Both the position numbers and the translations under genes were made by a program. The notes beneath the pieces were generated by a model. It saw only the letters and a program-made list of their open reading frames with translations, did no database searches and was not told the origin of the DNA. 64,000 nt of DNA. It comes from Cupriavidus sp. AU9028. Its GTDB lineage: Bacteria > Pseudomonadota > Gammaproteobacteria > Burkholderiales > Burkholderiaceae. Position 1 is the stretch's first letter. Every line of letters starts with the position of its first letter. Shown in pieces: positions 38,459 through 46,645 of the stretch. The stretch is taken from assembly GCF_019795295.1 (NCBI RefSeq), contig NZ_JAIMCG010000019.1:1-64000 (forward strand), read 5' to 3'.

Positions 38459-39700
38459 TCAGCTCAGTGTGACGCGGGCGAAACGGCGCTTGCCCACCTG
38501 CACCACGTACGTTCCAGCCTCGACCTTCAGACCCTTGTCGCTGATGACAGTGCCGTCGATGCGCACGCCGCCCTGGTCGATATTGCGGTTCGCCTCGGAT
38601 GTCGAGGGCGCCAGGTTGGCCTGCTTGAGCAGTTGCCCGATCGCCAGCGGCGCGCCGGTCAGCGCCACCTCCGGGATCTCGTCGGGCACGCCGCCACGGG
38701 CGCGATGGTTGAAGTCCTCCAGCGCCTTCTCGGCGGCCTGGGCATTGTGGAAACGCGTGACGATCTCCTGCGCCAGCAGTACCTTGCAATCGCGGGGGTT
38801 GCGGCCCAATCCCACTTCCTGCTTCATCAGGTCGATCTCCGACATCGGGCGGAACGACAGCAGCTCGAAGTAGCGCCACATCAGGTCGTCCGAGATGCTC
38901 ATCAGCTTGCCGAACATCTCGCTGGCCGGTTCGGTCACGCCGATATAGTTGCCCTTGGACTTGGACATCTTCTCCACGCCGTCCAGGCCGACCAGCAGCG
39001 GCATGGTAAGGATGCATTGCGGTTCCTGGCCGTATTCCTTCTGCAGCTCGCGCCCGACCAGCAGGTTGAACTTCTGGTCGGTGCCGCCCATTTCGAGATC
39101 GGCCTTCAGCGCGACGGAATCGTAGCCCTGCATCAACGGGTAAAGGAACTCATGGACCGAAATCGGAATCCCAGACCGGTAGCGTTTGGTGAAGTCGTCG
39201 CGCTCCATCATCCGGGCGACGGTGTACTTCGCCGCCAGCTGGATCATGCCGCGCGCGCCCAGGGGATCGCACCACTCCGAGTTGTAGCGGATCTCGGTGC
39301 GGGAAGGGTCGAGCACCAGGCTGGCCTGCTGGTAATAGGTCTGCGCGTTGAGCTCGATCTGCTCGCGCGTCAGCGGCGGCCGGGTCGCATTGCGGCCGGA
39401 CGGGTCGCCGATGGTCGAGGTGAAGTCGCCGATCAGGAAGATGACCTGGTGACCCAGGTCCTGCAGCTGCCGAAGCTTGTTCAGCACGACAGTGTGGCCG
39501 ATATGGATGTCCGGTGCGGTGGGGTCCAGTCCCAGCTTGATCCGCAGCGGCGTACCGGTGGCCTCGCTGCGCGCGAGCTTCTGCAGCCATTCGGATTCGA
39601 TCAGCAGTTCGTCGCAGCCGCGCTTGGTCACTTCCAGCGCGTGCAGCACGGACGGAGTCAGGGGGTAGGAGTTCGGGGCGCCGGAGGAACCTTCAGTCAT
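38459..39700 (-). CDS. tyrS: Tyrosyl-tRNA synthetase
   Basis: This 413-residue class I synthetase charges tRNA-Tyr. The HIGH motif is at 66-69 (DIHIGHT) and the KMSKS loop is present as KMSKSKGN. The C-terminal S4-like RNA-binding domain follows ([14 protein letters not shown]). The sequence is of the TyrRS-Z (YbxB-like) length class of about 410-420 residues. It leads a leftward run with dtd and is divergent from the M23 peptidase gene. Confidence 0.96.
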   Translation of the reverse strand: MTEGSSGAPNSYPLTPSVLHALEVTKRGCDELLIESEWLQKLARSEATGTPLRIKLGLDPTAPDIHIGHTVVLNKLRQLQDLGHQVIFLIGDFTSTIGDPSGRNATRPPLTREQIELNAQTYYQQASLVLDPSRTEIRYNSEWCDPLGARGMIQLAAKYTVARMMERDDFTKRYRSGIPISVHEFLYPLMQGYDSVALKADLEMGGTDQKFNLLVGRELQKEYGQEPQCILTMPLLVGLDGVEKMSKSKGNYIGVTEPASEMFGKLMSISDDLMWRYFELLSFRPMSEIDLMKQEVGLGRNPRDCKVLLAQEIVTRFHNAQAAEKALEDFNHRARGGVPDEIPEVALTGAPLAIGQLLKQANLAPSTSEANRNIDQGGVRIDGTVISDKGLKVEAGTYVVQVGKRRFARVTLS

Positions 39701-39752
39701 GACGTAAGTCTTTGAAATACATGATTATTCTGGCAGACACCAGCGCAGTGTC

Positions 39753-39761
39753 TGATATAAT
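39753..39761 (+). promoter_or_regulatory. Extended -10 promoter for the M23 peptidase gene
   Basis: TG-A-TATAAT (39753-39761) is an extended -10 element with a consensus hexamer. It faces right, giving a leader of about 155 bases. No strong -35 element is visible, as expected for extended -10 promoters. Confidence 0.55.
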
Positions 39762-39921
39762 CCGCCAGTTCGGCCCGGCAGGATGCGCTCCGCCAGGCTT
39801 CTCGAAGATGAAACCGCCATTGTAGGCGGCAAACAAGACAGCCCGCGCCGCACCTCGGGGGAGGAAGGCAGACGCAGCAGATCGTCGCGGTAGCGGAGCC
39901 CGAACCAAGGTTGAATTTTAC

Positions 39922-41301
39922 GTGATGTGGTCCAGACTCCGCGAAGTTTTCGCGCGTGAGCTCGTGGTGCTCGTCGATCCGACCCATGCCCTGCATGCGC
40001 GCCGCCGCAAGCAGCTGACGGCATCGGTCGCGACGGTGTTCACGCTTGGCATGGCTGCCGCCATGGGCGTGGCGCCGAGCACGGCCTACGACGATCCCGA
40101 CGCCCCCCGCGTGCTCGAAAGCATGCGCCTGCCCGATTTGCGCGATCAGCTCGACCAGCTGACCGATACCAGCGCCACCTACGTCCGCCAGGAACGCATG
40201 CAGCGCGGCGACACCATCGCCGCCCTGCTCAAGCGCCTCGGCGTGGACGATCCCGACGCACAGGAATTCATCCGCAAGAACTCCACCGCGCGCGGCCTGT
40301 TCAAGCTCGAGCCCGGCCAGACCGTGCAGGCGGAGATCGACCAGAGCAACCTGCTGGTCTCGCTGCAGGCGAACCTGGGCGGCGACGTTTCCTCCTCGCG
40401 GGAGCTGGTGATCGAACGCGTCGGCGACGTGACCAACCCTCGCTTCAAGGCGCGCGTGCAGACCGTCGACAACGAGCTGCACTACCAGATGGGTTCGGGC
40501 GTGATCGGCCCCGGCGGCTTCTTCAAGGCGATGGACGCGGCCAACGTGCCGGACGACGTGGTCGAGCAGATGATCTCGATCTTCTCCGGCGTGATCGACT
40601 TTCACCATGACATCGTCAAGGGCGACCGCTTCCGCATCGTCTACGAGTCCGGTTATCGCGACGGCGCCTTCGTGCGCAACGGCCGCGTGGTGGCGATCGA
40701 GCTGATCAACCGCGGCCAGCTGCACCAGGCGCTGTGGTACTCGGCGAACGGCAGCAACGGCGCCTACTACACCTTCGATGGGCGCAGCATGAAGCGGCCC
40801 TTCCTGCGCTCTCCGGTCGAGTTCTCGCGGATGTCGTCGGGTTTCGGCCTGCGCAACCATCCGCTGCACCATGAGTGGTCCCAGCACAAGGGCGTCGACT
40901 TTGCCGCGCCGACCGGCACCAAGGTGTTCGCCACCGGCGACGGGGAAGTCCAGTTCCTGGGCCGTCAGAACGGCTACGGCAACATCATCGTGCTGCGCCA
41001 TCACAACGGCTACTCGACCTATTACGCACACCTGTCGCGCTTTGCCACCATCAAGCAGGGCCAGCAGGTGTCGCAGGGCCAGCTGATCGGCTATGTCGGC
41101 TCGACGGGCTGGGCAACCGGTCCGCACCTGCACTACGAGTTCCGCCACAACGACGTGCCGCAGAACCCGCTGTCGATCACGCTGATGGAGTCGCCGGCGC
41201 TGACCGGTCGCGCCCGCCAGCAGTTCCTCAGCTACAGCGGCGAGCTGATGAGCCGGATCAACGCGCTGCGCACCTACAACGTCGCCTCCAACGGCAACTG
41301 A
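39922..41301 (+). CDS. M23-family peptidoglycan endopeptidase (MepM-like)
   Basis: This 459-residue envelope protein has a basic N-terminus and one hydrophobic anchor (about residues 30-50). A LysM/OapA-like region with RGDTIAALLKRLGV follows, then a C-terminal LytM domain. The zinc site is complete: HKGVDFAAPTG (His and Asp) and the GPHLHYEF motif. It is expected to cut peptidoglycan cross-links during growth. anmK follows after 36 bases, so a wall hydrolase and a wall-recycling enzyme are cotranscribed. Confidence 0.92.
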   Translation: MMWSRLREVFARELVVLVDPTHALHARRRKQLTASVATVFTLGMAAAMGVAPSTAYDDPDAPRVLESMRLPDLRDQLDQLTDTSATYVRQERMQRGDTIAALLKRLGVDDPDAQEFIRKNSTARGLFKLEPGQTVQAEIDQSNLLVSLQANLGGDVSSSRELVIERVGDVTNPRFKARVQTVDNELHYQMGSGVIGPGGFFKAMDAANVPDDVVEQMISIFSGVIDFHHDIVKGDRFRIVYESGYRDGAFVRNGRVVAIELINRGQLHQALWYSANGSNGAYYTFDGRSMKRPFLRSPVEFSRMSSGFGLRNHPLHHEWSQHKGVDFAAPTGTKVFATGDGEVQFLGRQNGYGNIIVLRHHNGYSTYYAHLSRFATIKQGQQVSQGQLIGYVGSTGWATGPHLHYEFRHNDVPQNPLSITLMESPALTGRARQQFLSYSGELMSRINALRTYNVASNGN

Positions 41302-41337
41302 CGCGGCCGGACACCGGCCCGCGCACAAGAGCAAGCG

Positions 41338-42477
41338 ATGACCGCCTCGGGCAGCAGTGAGCGCTATATCGGGCTGATGTCCGGCACCAGCATGGACGGC
41401 GTGGACGGCGTGCTGGTGGATTTCGCCGGCGCCTCGCCGGCCGTCCTCGCCGCGGTGCATCAGCCCTTCCCGGATGCGCTGCGAGAGGCGTTCGGCGCGC
41501 TGCAGCAGCCGGGCGAGGACGAAATCCACCGGGAGGCGCTGGCCGCCAATGCCCTGGCGCACGTCTATGCCGATTGCGTGAAGGCCCTACTGGGGGCCGC
41601 ACGCCTGTGCGCCGGCGACATCATCGCCATCGGCGCGCACGGGCAGACCATCCGCCACCGGCCGGGCCGCTACGACGGCATCGGCTATACCCGGCAGAGC
41701 CAGCATCCTGCCTTGCTCGCCGAGCTGTCCGGCATCGACGTCATTGCCGATTTCCGCAGCCGCGACATCGCCGCCGGAGGACAGGGCGCGCCGTTGGTGC
41801 CGGCCCTGCACCGGGCGCTGTTCGCCGCGCCGGGCGAGGTCCGGGTGGTCTGCAATCTTGGCGGCATCTCCAATATCAGCATCCTGCCGCCCCTGCAGGG
41901 CGACGCCGGGCAAGGCACCGTGCTGGGCTTCGATTGCGGCCCGGCCAATGCGCTGCTGGACCACTGGATCGAAGCTCACCAGGGCCTGCCCTACGATGCC
42001 AACGGCGACTGGGCTGCCAGTGGGCAGGTCGATGCCGCGCTGCTCGACGTGCTGCTGGCCGAGCCGTATTTCGCGCTGCCGCCGCCCAAGAGCACCGGCC
42101 GCGATCTGTTCCATCCGCAGTGGCTGCGGGACAAGCTGGGCGATACGCCACGGCGGCCGCAGGACGTGCAGGCGACGCTGGCCGCGCTGACTGCCGAGGC
42201 CATCGCGCGCGACATCCGGCGCCATGCGCCCGAGGCTCGGCGGCTGATGCTGTGCGGCGGCGGGGCCCACAACGGCTATGTGCGGACCCGGCTGGCCCAG
42301 GCGCTGCCGGGGGTCACGGTGGAAACCACGGCGCAGCACGGCGTTCCGGTCAGTCAGGTGGAGGCGCTGGCGTTCGCCTGGCTCGCACGCCAGTTCATGC
42401 TGCGCGTGCCCGGCAATCTGGCGAGCGTGACCGGCGCAGCCGGCCCCCGCGTGCTCGGCGCCCTCTATCCCCGCTGA
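41338..42477 (+). CDS. anmK: Anhydro-N-acetylmuramic acid kinase
   Basis: AnmK opens and phosphorylates 1,6-anhydro-MurNAc to MurNAc-6-phosphate in peptidoglycan recycling. The 379-residue protein starts with the phosphate-loop region [20 protein letters not shown]. It also contains [33 protein letters not shown] and [11 protein letters not shown], all family hallmarks of the ASKHA fold. It follows the M23 peptidase gene and precedes a strong bidirectional terminator. With amgK and murU it completes a recycling set, assuming a MupP-type phosphatase elsewhere. Confidence 0.95.
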   Translation: MTASGSSERYIGLMSGTSMDGVDGVLVDFAGASPAVLAAVHQPFPDALREAFGALQQPGEDEIHREALAANALAHVYADCVKALLGAARLCAGDIIAIGAHGQTIRHRPGRYDGIGYTRQSQHPALLAELSGIDVIADFRSRDIAAGGQGAPLVPALHRALFAAPGEVRVVCNLGGISNISILPPLQGDAGQGTVLGFDCGPANALLDHWIEAHQGLPYDANGDWAASGQVDAALLDVLLAEPYFALPPPKSTGRDLFHPQWLRDKLGDTPRRPQDVQATLAALTAEAIARDIRRHAPEARRLMLCGGGAHNGYVRTRLAQALPGVTVETTAQHGVPVSQVEALAFAWLARQFMLRVPGNLASVTGAAGPRVLGALYPR

Positions 42478-42484
42478 CCGCAAT

Positions 42485-42514
42485 AAAAAAGCGCACCCGA
42501 AGGTGCGCTTTTTT
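42485..42514. terminator. Bidirectional terminator between anmK and erpA
   Basis: A perfect stem of 13 pairs, AAAAAAGCGCACC and GGTGCGCTTTTTT around CGAA, has a T-run on both strands. It lies between the convergent anmK and erpA genes and should stop both transcripts. Confidence 0.9.
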
Positions 42515-42566
42515 GTCGTTCCCGCACAGGCGGGAAGCCAGCGGCCTTGCCAGACGCCGAAAAGAC

Positions 42567-42935
42567 TCAGACCGAGAACGACGAGCCGCAACCGCAAGTG
42601 GTCGTGGCATTCGGGTTCTTGATCACGAACTGCGCGCCGTTGATGTCTTCCTTGTAATCGATCTCGGCGCCCACCAGGTACTGGTAGCTCATCGAATCGA
42701 TCAGCAGCGTCACGCCGTTCTTGACCATCGTCGTATCGTCTTCATTCACTTCCTCGTCGAAGGTGAAGCCGTACTGGAAGCCGGAACAGCCGCCGCCCTG
42801 CACAAACACGCGCAGCTTCAGGTCGGCGTTGCCCTCCTCCGCGATCAGATCCTTGACCTTGTCGGCGGCGCTGTCGGTAAAGACGAACGGGGCCGGCACG
42901 TCCTCGGTGACGGGTGCCTCTGCAACTGCGTTCAT
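42567..42935 (-). CDS. erpA: A-type iron-sulfur carrier ErpA
   Basis: ErpA delivers iron-sulfur clusters to apo-proteins, including isoprenoid-pathway enzymes. The 122-residue protein has the three conserved cysteines in [10 protein letters not shown] and CGCGSSF near the C-terminus. The sequence is closer to ErpA than IscA by its acidic N-terminal lead and [10 protein letters not shown] segment. AGGAG lies 8 bases upstream of the ATG. A TAAAAT -10 element is at 42963-42968 on the same strand. Confidence 0.94.
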   Translation of the reverse strand: MNAVAEAPVTEDVPAPFVFTDSAADKVKDLIAEEGNADLKLRVFVQGGGCSGFQYGFTFDEEVNEDDTTMVKNGVTLLIDSMSYQYLVGAEIDYKEDINGAQFVIKNPNATTTCGCGSSFSV

Positions 42936-42962
42936 GGGGTGTTCTCCTGTTAGGTACGCCGT

Positions 42963-42968
42963 ATTTTA
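42963..42968 (-). promoter_or_regulatory. -10 element for erpA
   Basis: TAAAAT read leftward lies 28 bases upstream of the erpA ATG. It is the only AT-rich patch in the 132-base spacer. No IscR-type palindrome was evident. Confidence 0.4.
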
Positions 42969-43067
42969 AGCGTACTGGGAAGATCGTGCCGATCCCCCAT
43001 CGATTCAAGGGGTTCTGGCTCCGGGACGTGCGCCTCGCGGCCACATGGCGGTGCCAGCAGTACCGCC

Positions 43068-43484
43068 TCAGGCGCTTTCTTCTTCCGCGGCCGGGGCGTT
43101 TGTCAGGTTGGGCAGTGCCTTGGGCTCGGAGTTTCCGAGCGGAATCAATCTTCCTTCCACCAGCGCGCCCTGATGCATTTCCAGAGCCGCATAGTGCACC
43201 TCGCCCTGCACGCGGGCCTTGGGCTGCAGCTCCAGCAGCTCGCTGGCGTGGACCGGACCGGTTACCGTGCCGTTGAGCACCAGGTGGCCGACGCGGACCT
43301 CGCCTTCGACCACGCCCTTCTCGCTGATGACCAGCATGCTGGACTGGTCGGCCGGCGCGATCACGTTGCCGCGCACCCTTCCATCCAGGCGCAGGCCGCC
43401 GGTAAAGGTCAGATCGCCTTCGACCACGGTGTGCTCGCCGAGCAGCGTGTCGATCGTCAAACCCTTCTTCTTCGAAAACAGCAT
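43068..43484 (-). CDS. Bactofilin (polymer-forming cytoskeletal protein)
   Basis: This 138-residue protein has the bactofilin (DUF583) beta-helix, seen as short repeats such as LTFTGGLRLDGRVRGNVIA, VVEGEVRVGHLVLNGTVTG and ARVQGEVHYAALEMHQGA. Bactofilins form nucleotide-free filaments and often localise peptidoglycan enzymes. The start at 43484 was chosen because GTGAGG lies 7 bases upstream and MLFSKKKG is a typical bactofilin N-terminus; an ATG 11 codons upstream is possible. The neighbouring wall hydrolase gene is suggestive. Confidence 0.9.
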   Translation of the reverse strand: MLFSKKKGLTIDTLLGEHTVVEGDLTFTGGLRLDGRVRGNVIAPADQSSMLVISEKGVVEGEVRVGHLVLNGTVTGPVHASELLELQPKARVQGEVHYAALEMHQGALVEGRLIPLGNSEPKALPNLTNAPAAEEESA

Positions 43485-43642
43485 TGCGGCCTCACTTGCA
43501 GCGATTGAGGCCGCCATTGTATCTGCCACGATGCATGGACAGCCTGAAAGGGCTGGATCGGTGGCACGGATGCAACGGCCATCGCGCAAAAAAATGCCGA
43601 ACGAAGCACACCAAGCCACCTGCAAGGGCGAGCGACAAAAGA

Positions 43643-43673
43643 AAAAGCCGCACGGCAATGGCGTGCGGCTTTT
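43643..43673 (-). terminator. Terminator of rplM-rpsI
   Basis: Read leftward, AAAAGCCGCACG pairs with CGTGCGGCTTTT around a 7-base loop and is followed by further T residues. It lies about 55 bases beyond the rpsI stop. Confidence 0.85.
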
Positions 43674-43727
43674 CCGGCTGGCGTGGCTGTGGCTTGCCCA
43701 GGGGCAGGCCGCGGCCACGGCGGCATA

Positions 43728-44120
43728 TCAGCGCTTCGAGAACTGCTTGCGACGACGTGCCTTGTGCAGACCAACCTTCTTGCGCTCGACTTCACGAGCG
43801 TCACGGGTCACGTAGCCCGCCTTCGACAGCGCCGACTTCAGCGAAGCGTCGTAGTCGATCAGCGCGCGGGTGATGCCGTGGCGAACCGCGCCTGCCTGGC
43901 CGGTTTCGCCGCCGCCGGTCACGTTCACCTTGATGTCGAAGGTTTCAGCGTTGGCGGTCAGTTCGAGCGGTTGGCGCACGATCATCAGCGAGGTTTCGCG
44001 AGCGAAGTACTCGTTGATCGGCTTGCCGTTGACGACGATGTTGCCTTGGCCCGACTTGATGAAGACACGGGCCACAGCGCTCTTGCGGCGGCCAGTACCG
44101 TAGTTCCAATTTCCGATCAT
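43728..44120 (-). CDS. rpsI: 30S ribosomal protein S9
   Basis: The 130-residue S9 protein sits near the decoding site, with its C-terminal tail touching P-site tRNA. It starts [20 protein letters not shown] and ends in the conserved [11 protein letters not shown], including the terminal Arg. It has the normal family length. It is cotranscribed with rplM, 11 bases upstream, the universal L13-S9 pair. Confidence 0.98.
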   Translation of the reverse strand: MIGNWNYGTGRRKSAVARVFIKSGQGNIVVNGKPINEYFARETSLMIVRQPLELTANAETFDIKVNVTGGGETGQAGAVRHGITRALIDYDASLKSALSKAGYVTRDAREVERKKVGLHKARRRKQFSKR

Positions 44121-44131
44121 GGATGGCCCCC

Positions 44132-44560
44132 TTAGATTTCCAGCGCCTTCGGCTGCTGCGCTTCATGCGGATGCTCGGCTTCGGCGTACACCTTCAGCTT
44201 CTTGATCATCGCATAGCCCAGCGGGCCCTTCGGCAGCATGCCCTTGACAGCCTTTTCCAGGGCACGGCCCGGGAAACGCTGTTGCATCTTGCCGAACGTG
44301 GTTTCGTAGATACCGCCCGGGTAACCCGAGTGACGGTAGTACTTCTTGTCGGTTTCTTTGGTACCGGTTACGCGCAGCTTGGCGGCGTTGACGACGATGA
44401 TGTAGTCGCCCGTGTCGACGTGCGGCGTGAATTCCGGCTTGTGCTTGCCGCGCAGACGGCGTGCCACTTCGCTGGCGACACGGCCGAGGACTTTGTCCGT
44501 CGCGTCAATCACGAACCAGTCGCGCTTTACCTCATGAGGCTTGGCGGAAAAGGTCTTCAT
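44132..44560 (-). CDS. rplM: 50S ribosomal protein L13
   Basis: L13 is an early-assembly 50S protein. The 142-residue sequence starts [20 protein letters not shown] and contains [16 protein letters not shown] and [10 protein letters not shown], all family hallmarks. It is the first gene of the rplM-rpsI operon. Its promoter lies about 145 bases upstream, leaving a leader that could hold autoregulatory structure. Confidence 0.98.
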   Translation of the reverse strand: MKTFSAKPHEVKRDWFVIDATDKVLGRVASEVARRLRGKHKPEFTPHVDTGDYIIVVNAAKLRVTGTKETDKKYYRHSGYPGGIYETTFGKMQQRFPGRALEKAVKGMLPKGPLGYAMIKKLKVYAEAEHPHEAQQPKALEI

Positions 44561-44834
44561 GATTTTTCCTGAGACTTGTAGAACCTGCCCGAAACATTGT
44601 CATCGGCCGACCGGCCCTTTGGACCTGGTTTGCCGGACGTCCTGCTTGTATGTGCAGGCTCTCCCTGTATTCTTCTTCCGCGGGCATGACGGAAAGCCGT
44701 CGATTATAGCCGGCAGGCGTCAACTCGCACAAGCAAATATTCCGGCGGTCGTCAAGGCGAGGGCCGCGGCGCAACGCGACGGGCCCCGGCGCCACACTGC
44801 CCGCCCGTTGTGGCGCCACTGCCGCTTTCCCGCC
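44561..44834. other. Leader and upstream spacer of rplM
   Basis: This is the left part of the ~400-base divergent gap between rplM and the fecI-like gene. It holds the ~135-base rplM leader (about 44561-44696), the rplM promoter, and a GC-rich spacer at 44735-44834. No gene or known riboswitch was seen. Confidence 0.5.
44703..44732 (-). promoter_or_regulatory. Promoter of rplM-rpsI
   Basis: Read leftward, TTGTGC (44727-44732) and a perfect TATAAT (44703-44708) are separated by 18 bases. This is one of the strongest promoter matches in the window. Confidence 0.7.
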
Positions 44835-44864
44835 TTGACAGGGCCGTCGCCGCGCTGATATTAG
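44835..44864 (+). promoter_or_regulatory. Promoter of the fecI-like sigma factor gene
   Basis: A consensus TTGACA (44835-44840) is 18 bases from TATTAG (44859-44864), which also carries an upstream TG as an extended -10 element. A Fur-box-like palindrome overlaps the -10 element directly downstream. Confidence 0.65.
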
Positions 44865-44882
44865 TAATGATTATTATTACTA
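44862..44882. promoter_or_regulatory. Fur-box-like operator
   Basis: This 21-base AT-rich palindrome has arms TAGTAAT and ATTACTA around GATTATT, close to the Fur consensus of inverted GATAATGAT units. It overlaps the -10 element of the fecI-like gene. Fur with ferrous iron would block transcription, so the cluster should be induced by iron starvation. Confidence 0.7.
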
Positions 44883-44959
44883 TGTGCATCTTCTAATTCT
44901 TTCCGCTAGCCGTGCCCTTCCAGGGAAGCGGGTAGTACACCCGCTGGACGGGCCACGAC

Positions 44960-45481
44960 ATGACGACGCTGGGCATTCCTCCCGCCTCCACCATCGAAGC
45001 GCTATATAGCGACCACCATCTGTGGCTCAAGGGCTGGCTGCATCGGCGGCTCGGCAGCGCCGAGCAGGCGTGCGATCTGGCCCACGACACCTTCGTGCGG
45101 CTGCTGAGCAGCGAGCGCGTGCCGGCCACGCTCGACGAGCCGCGCGCCTACCTGACCACCGTGGCGCAGCGGCTGGTGTCCAACCACTGGCGACGCGAGA
45201 AGCTGGAGCGCGCCTATCTGGAAGCGCTCGCCCAGGCGCCCTCGCCGCTGGAGCTGTCGCCCGAGGAACGCGCCATCCTGCTCGAGACGCTGTTCGAGCT
45301 CGATTGCCTGCTCGATGGCCTGCCCACGCCCGTGCGCCAGGCGTTCCTGCTGTCGCAACTCGACGGCCAGAGCCATGCCGAGGTCGCGGCGGCGCTCGAC
45401 ATCTCGATCCCGACCGTCAAGCGCTATCTGGTCAAGGCGCTGCAGCGGTGCTACTTCGCCGATCTTTCCTTCATAGGCTGA
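44960..45481 (+). CDS. FecI-type ECF sigma factor
   Basis: This 173-residue protein matches ECF sigma factors of the FecI group. Region 2 carries LAHDTFVRLL and PRAYLTTVAQRLVSNHWRRE, and region 4 has LDGQSHAEVAAALDISIPTVKRYLVKAL with its helix-turn-helix. It should direct transcription of the receptor gene at 46646 when the outer-membrane receptor is occupied. The anti-sigma gene follows after 6 bases. The promoter is overlapped by a Fur box. Confidence 0.92.
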   Translation: MTTLGIPPASTIEALYSDHHLWLKGWLHRRLGSAEQACDLAHDTFVRLLSSERVPATLDEPRAYLTTVAQRLVSNHWRREKLERAYLEALAQAPSPLELSPEERAILLETLFELDCLLDGLPTPVRQAFLLSQLDGQSHAEVAAALDISIPTVKRYLVKALQRCYFADLSFIG

Positions 45482-45487
45482 TCCCCC

Positions 45488-46555
45488 GTGGCTTCCCCCT
45501 GGTATCGCGCCACCGCCGACGCCGCCACCATTCCGGCCGACGTCGCCGAGCGCGCGCTGGAATGGCTGCTGCTGCTGCAGGAGCAGCCGGTCGCTGCCGG
45601 CGTGGTGGAGCAATGGACGCGCTGGCGCGCGGCGCACCCCGACCATGAGCGCGCCTGGCAGCGCATCGAATCCGTGCGCGGCCGGCTGCAGCCGCTCGCT
45701 GCCCCGGTCGTCTTCGATATCGCCCAGGCCGCCCTGACCGCGCCGCCACACCCCGGCCGCCGCCGCGCCATCAAGACCATGGCGGTCGCCGCGCTCGCTG
45801 GCGCGGTGACCTGGTCGGTCGGCCGGTCGCCGCTGCTTCCCGCGCTACAGGCCCGCTGGCTGGCCGACCATCGCACCGCGGTGGGCGAGCGGCGCGAGGT
45901 GCGGCTGTCCGATGGCACCACGCTCTGGCTCAATACGGCCAGTGCGGTCAACGTACGGTTCGACGCCACCCAGCGCCGCATCCGCCTGCTGGCCGGCGAA
46001 ATCCTGGTCAGCACCGGCCACGGTGCGCAGGCCGGCGCGCGGCCCTTCCTGGTGGAAACGGCGCAAGGCACGGTACAGGCGCTGGGAACGCGCTACGCGG
46101 TGCGGCAGCATGAAGAGGACAGCGAGGTCGGCGTTTTCCAGGGTGCGGTCGAAATCCGTCCGCGTGACGGCCAGGGGCGGTCGCGCGTGCTGCGCGCGGG
46201 CTCTCGCGCCGCCTACACCGCCAGCGACATCTCGGCCTCCAGTCCGGCGGAAGCGGCGCGCATCGCGTGGGCGGAAGGCGTGATCGTCGCGCGCAGCATG
46301 CGCCTGGACGCGTTCGTCGCCGAGCTGGCGCGCTACAGCGAGGACCCGCTGTCGTGCGATCCGCGCGTGGCGGGGCTGCGGGTGTCGGGCTCCTTCCCGC
46401 TGGACGACATCGGCCGGGTGCTGGACGCGCTGGCCACCACGCTGGACGTGCGGACCGTCGTCACCGGGTCATGGGGCCAGCGCGCGATACGAGTGATACC
46501 GGGCTCGCGCGCGCCGGGGACGTCCGATACCGCCCGGCCAGACCCACCAGGATAA
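45488..46555 (+). CDS. FecR-type anti-sigma regulator
   Basis: This 355-residue protein matches FecR. The N-terminal cytoplasmic part contains ALEWLLLLQE and RWRAAHPDHERAWQRIE (the FecR N-terminal domain). A single membrane segment (about 98-112) follows, then the periplasmic FecR domain with RREVRLSDGTTLWLNTASAV and QGAVEIRP. It is predicted to hold the adjacent ECF sigma factor and relay the signal from the receptor's N-terminal domain. The start is GTG, 6 bases after the sigma gene. Confidence 0.9.
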   Translation: MASPWYRATADAATIPADVAERALEWLLLLQEQPVAAGVVEQWTRWRAAHPDHERAWQRIESVRGRLQPLAAPVVFDIAQAALTAPPHPGRRRAIKTMAVAALAGAVTWSVGRSPLLPALQARWLADHRTAVGERREVRLSDGTTLWLNTASAVNVRFDATQRRIRLLAGEILVSTGHGAQAGARPFLVETAQGTVQALGTRYAVRQHEEDSEVGVFQGAVEIRPRDGQGRSRVLRAGSRAAYTASDISASSPAEAARIAWAEGVIVARSMRLDAFVAELARYSEDPLSCDPRVAGLRVSGSFPLDDIGRVLDALATTLDVRTVVTGSWGQRAIRVIPGSRAPGTSDTARPDPPG

Positions 46556-46645
46556 AAAACTTGTCCCGAAGTGATCCGTTTTGCGATCTCGCGGGTCATG
46601 GAGGATGAGCCATCCACTTCTCCTCCATTCCGAGGTCACAACATC

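Noticed and set aside
44735-44834. A search for a tRNA or riboswitch in the rplM-fecI spacer
   Set aside because: No cloverleaf, aptamer core or conserved box could be found; only promoters and the Fur-like site are supported.
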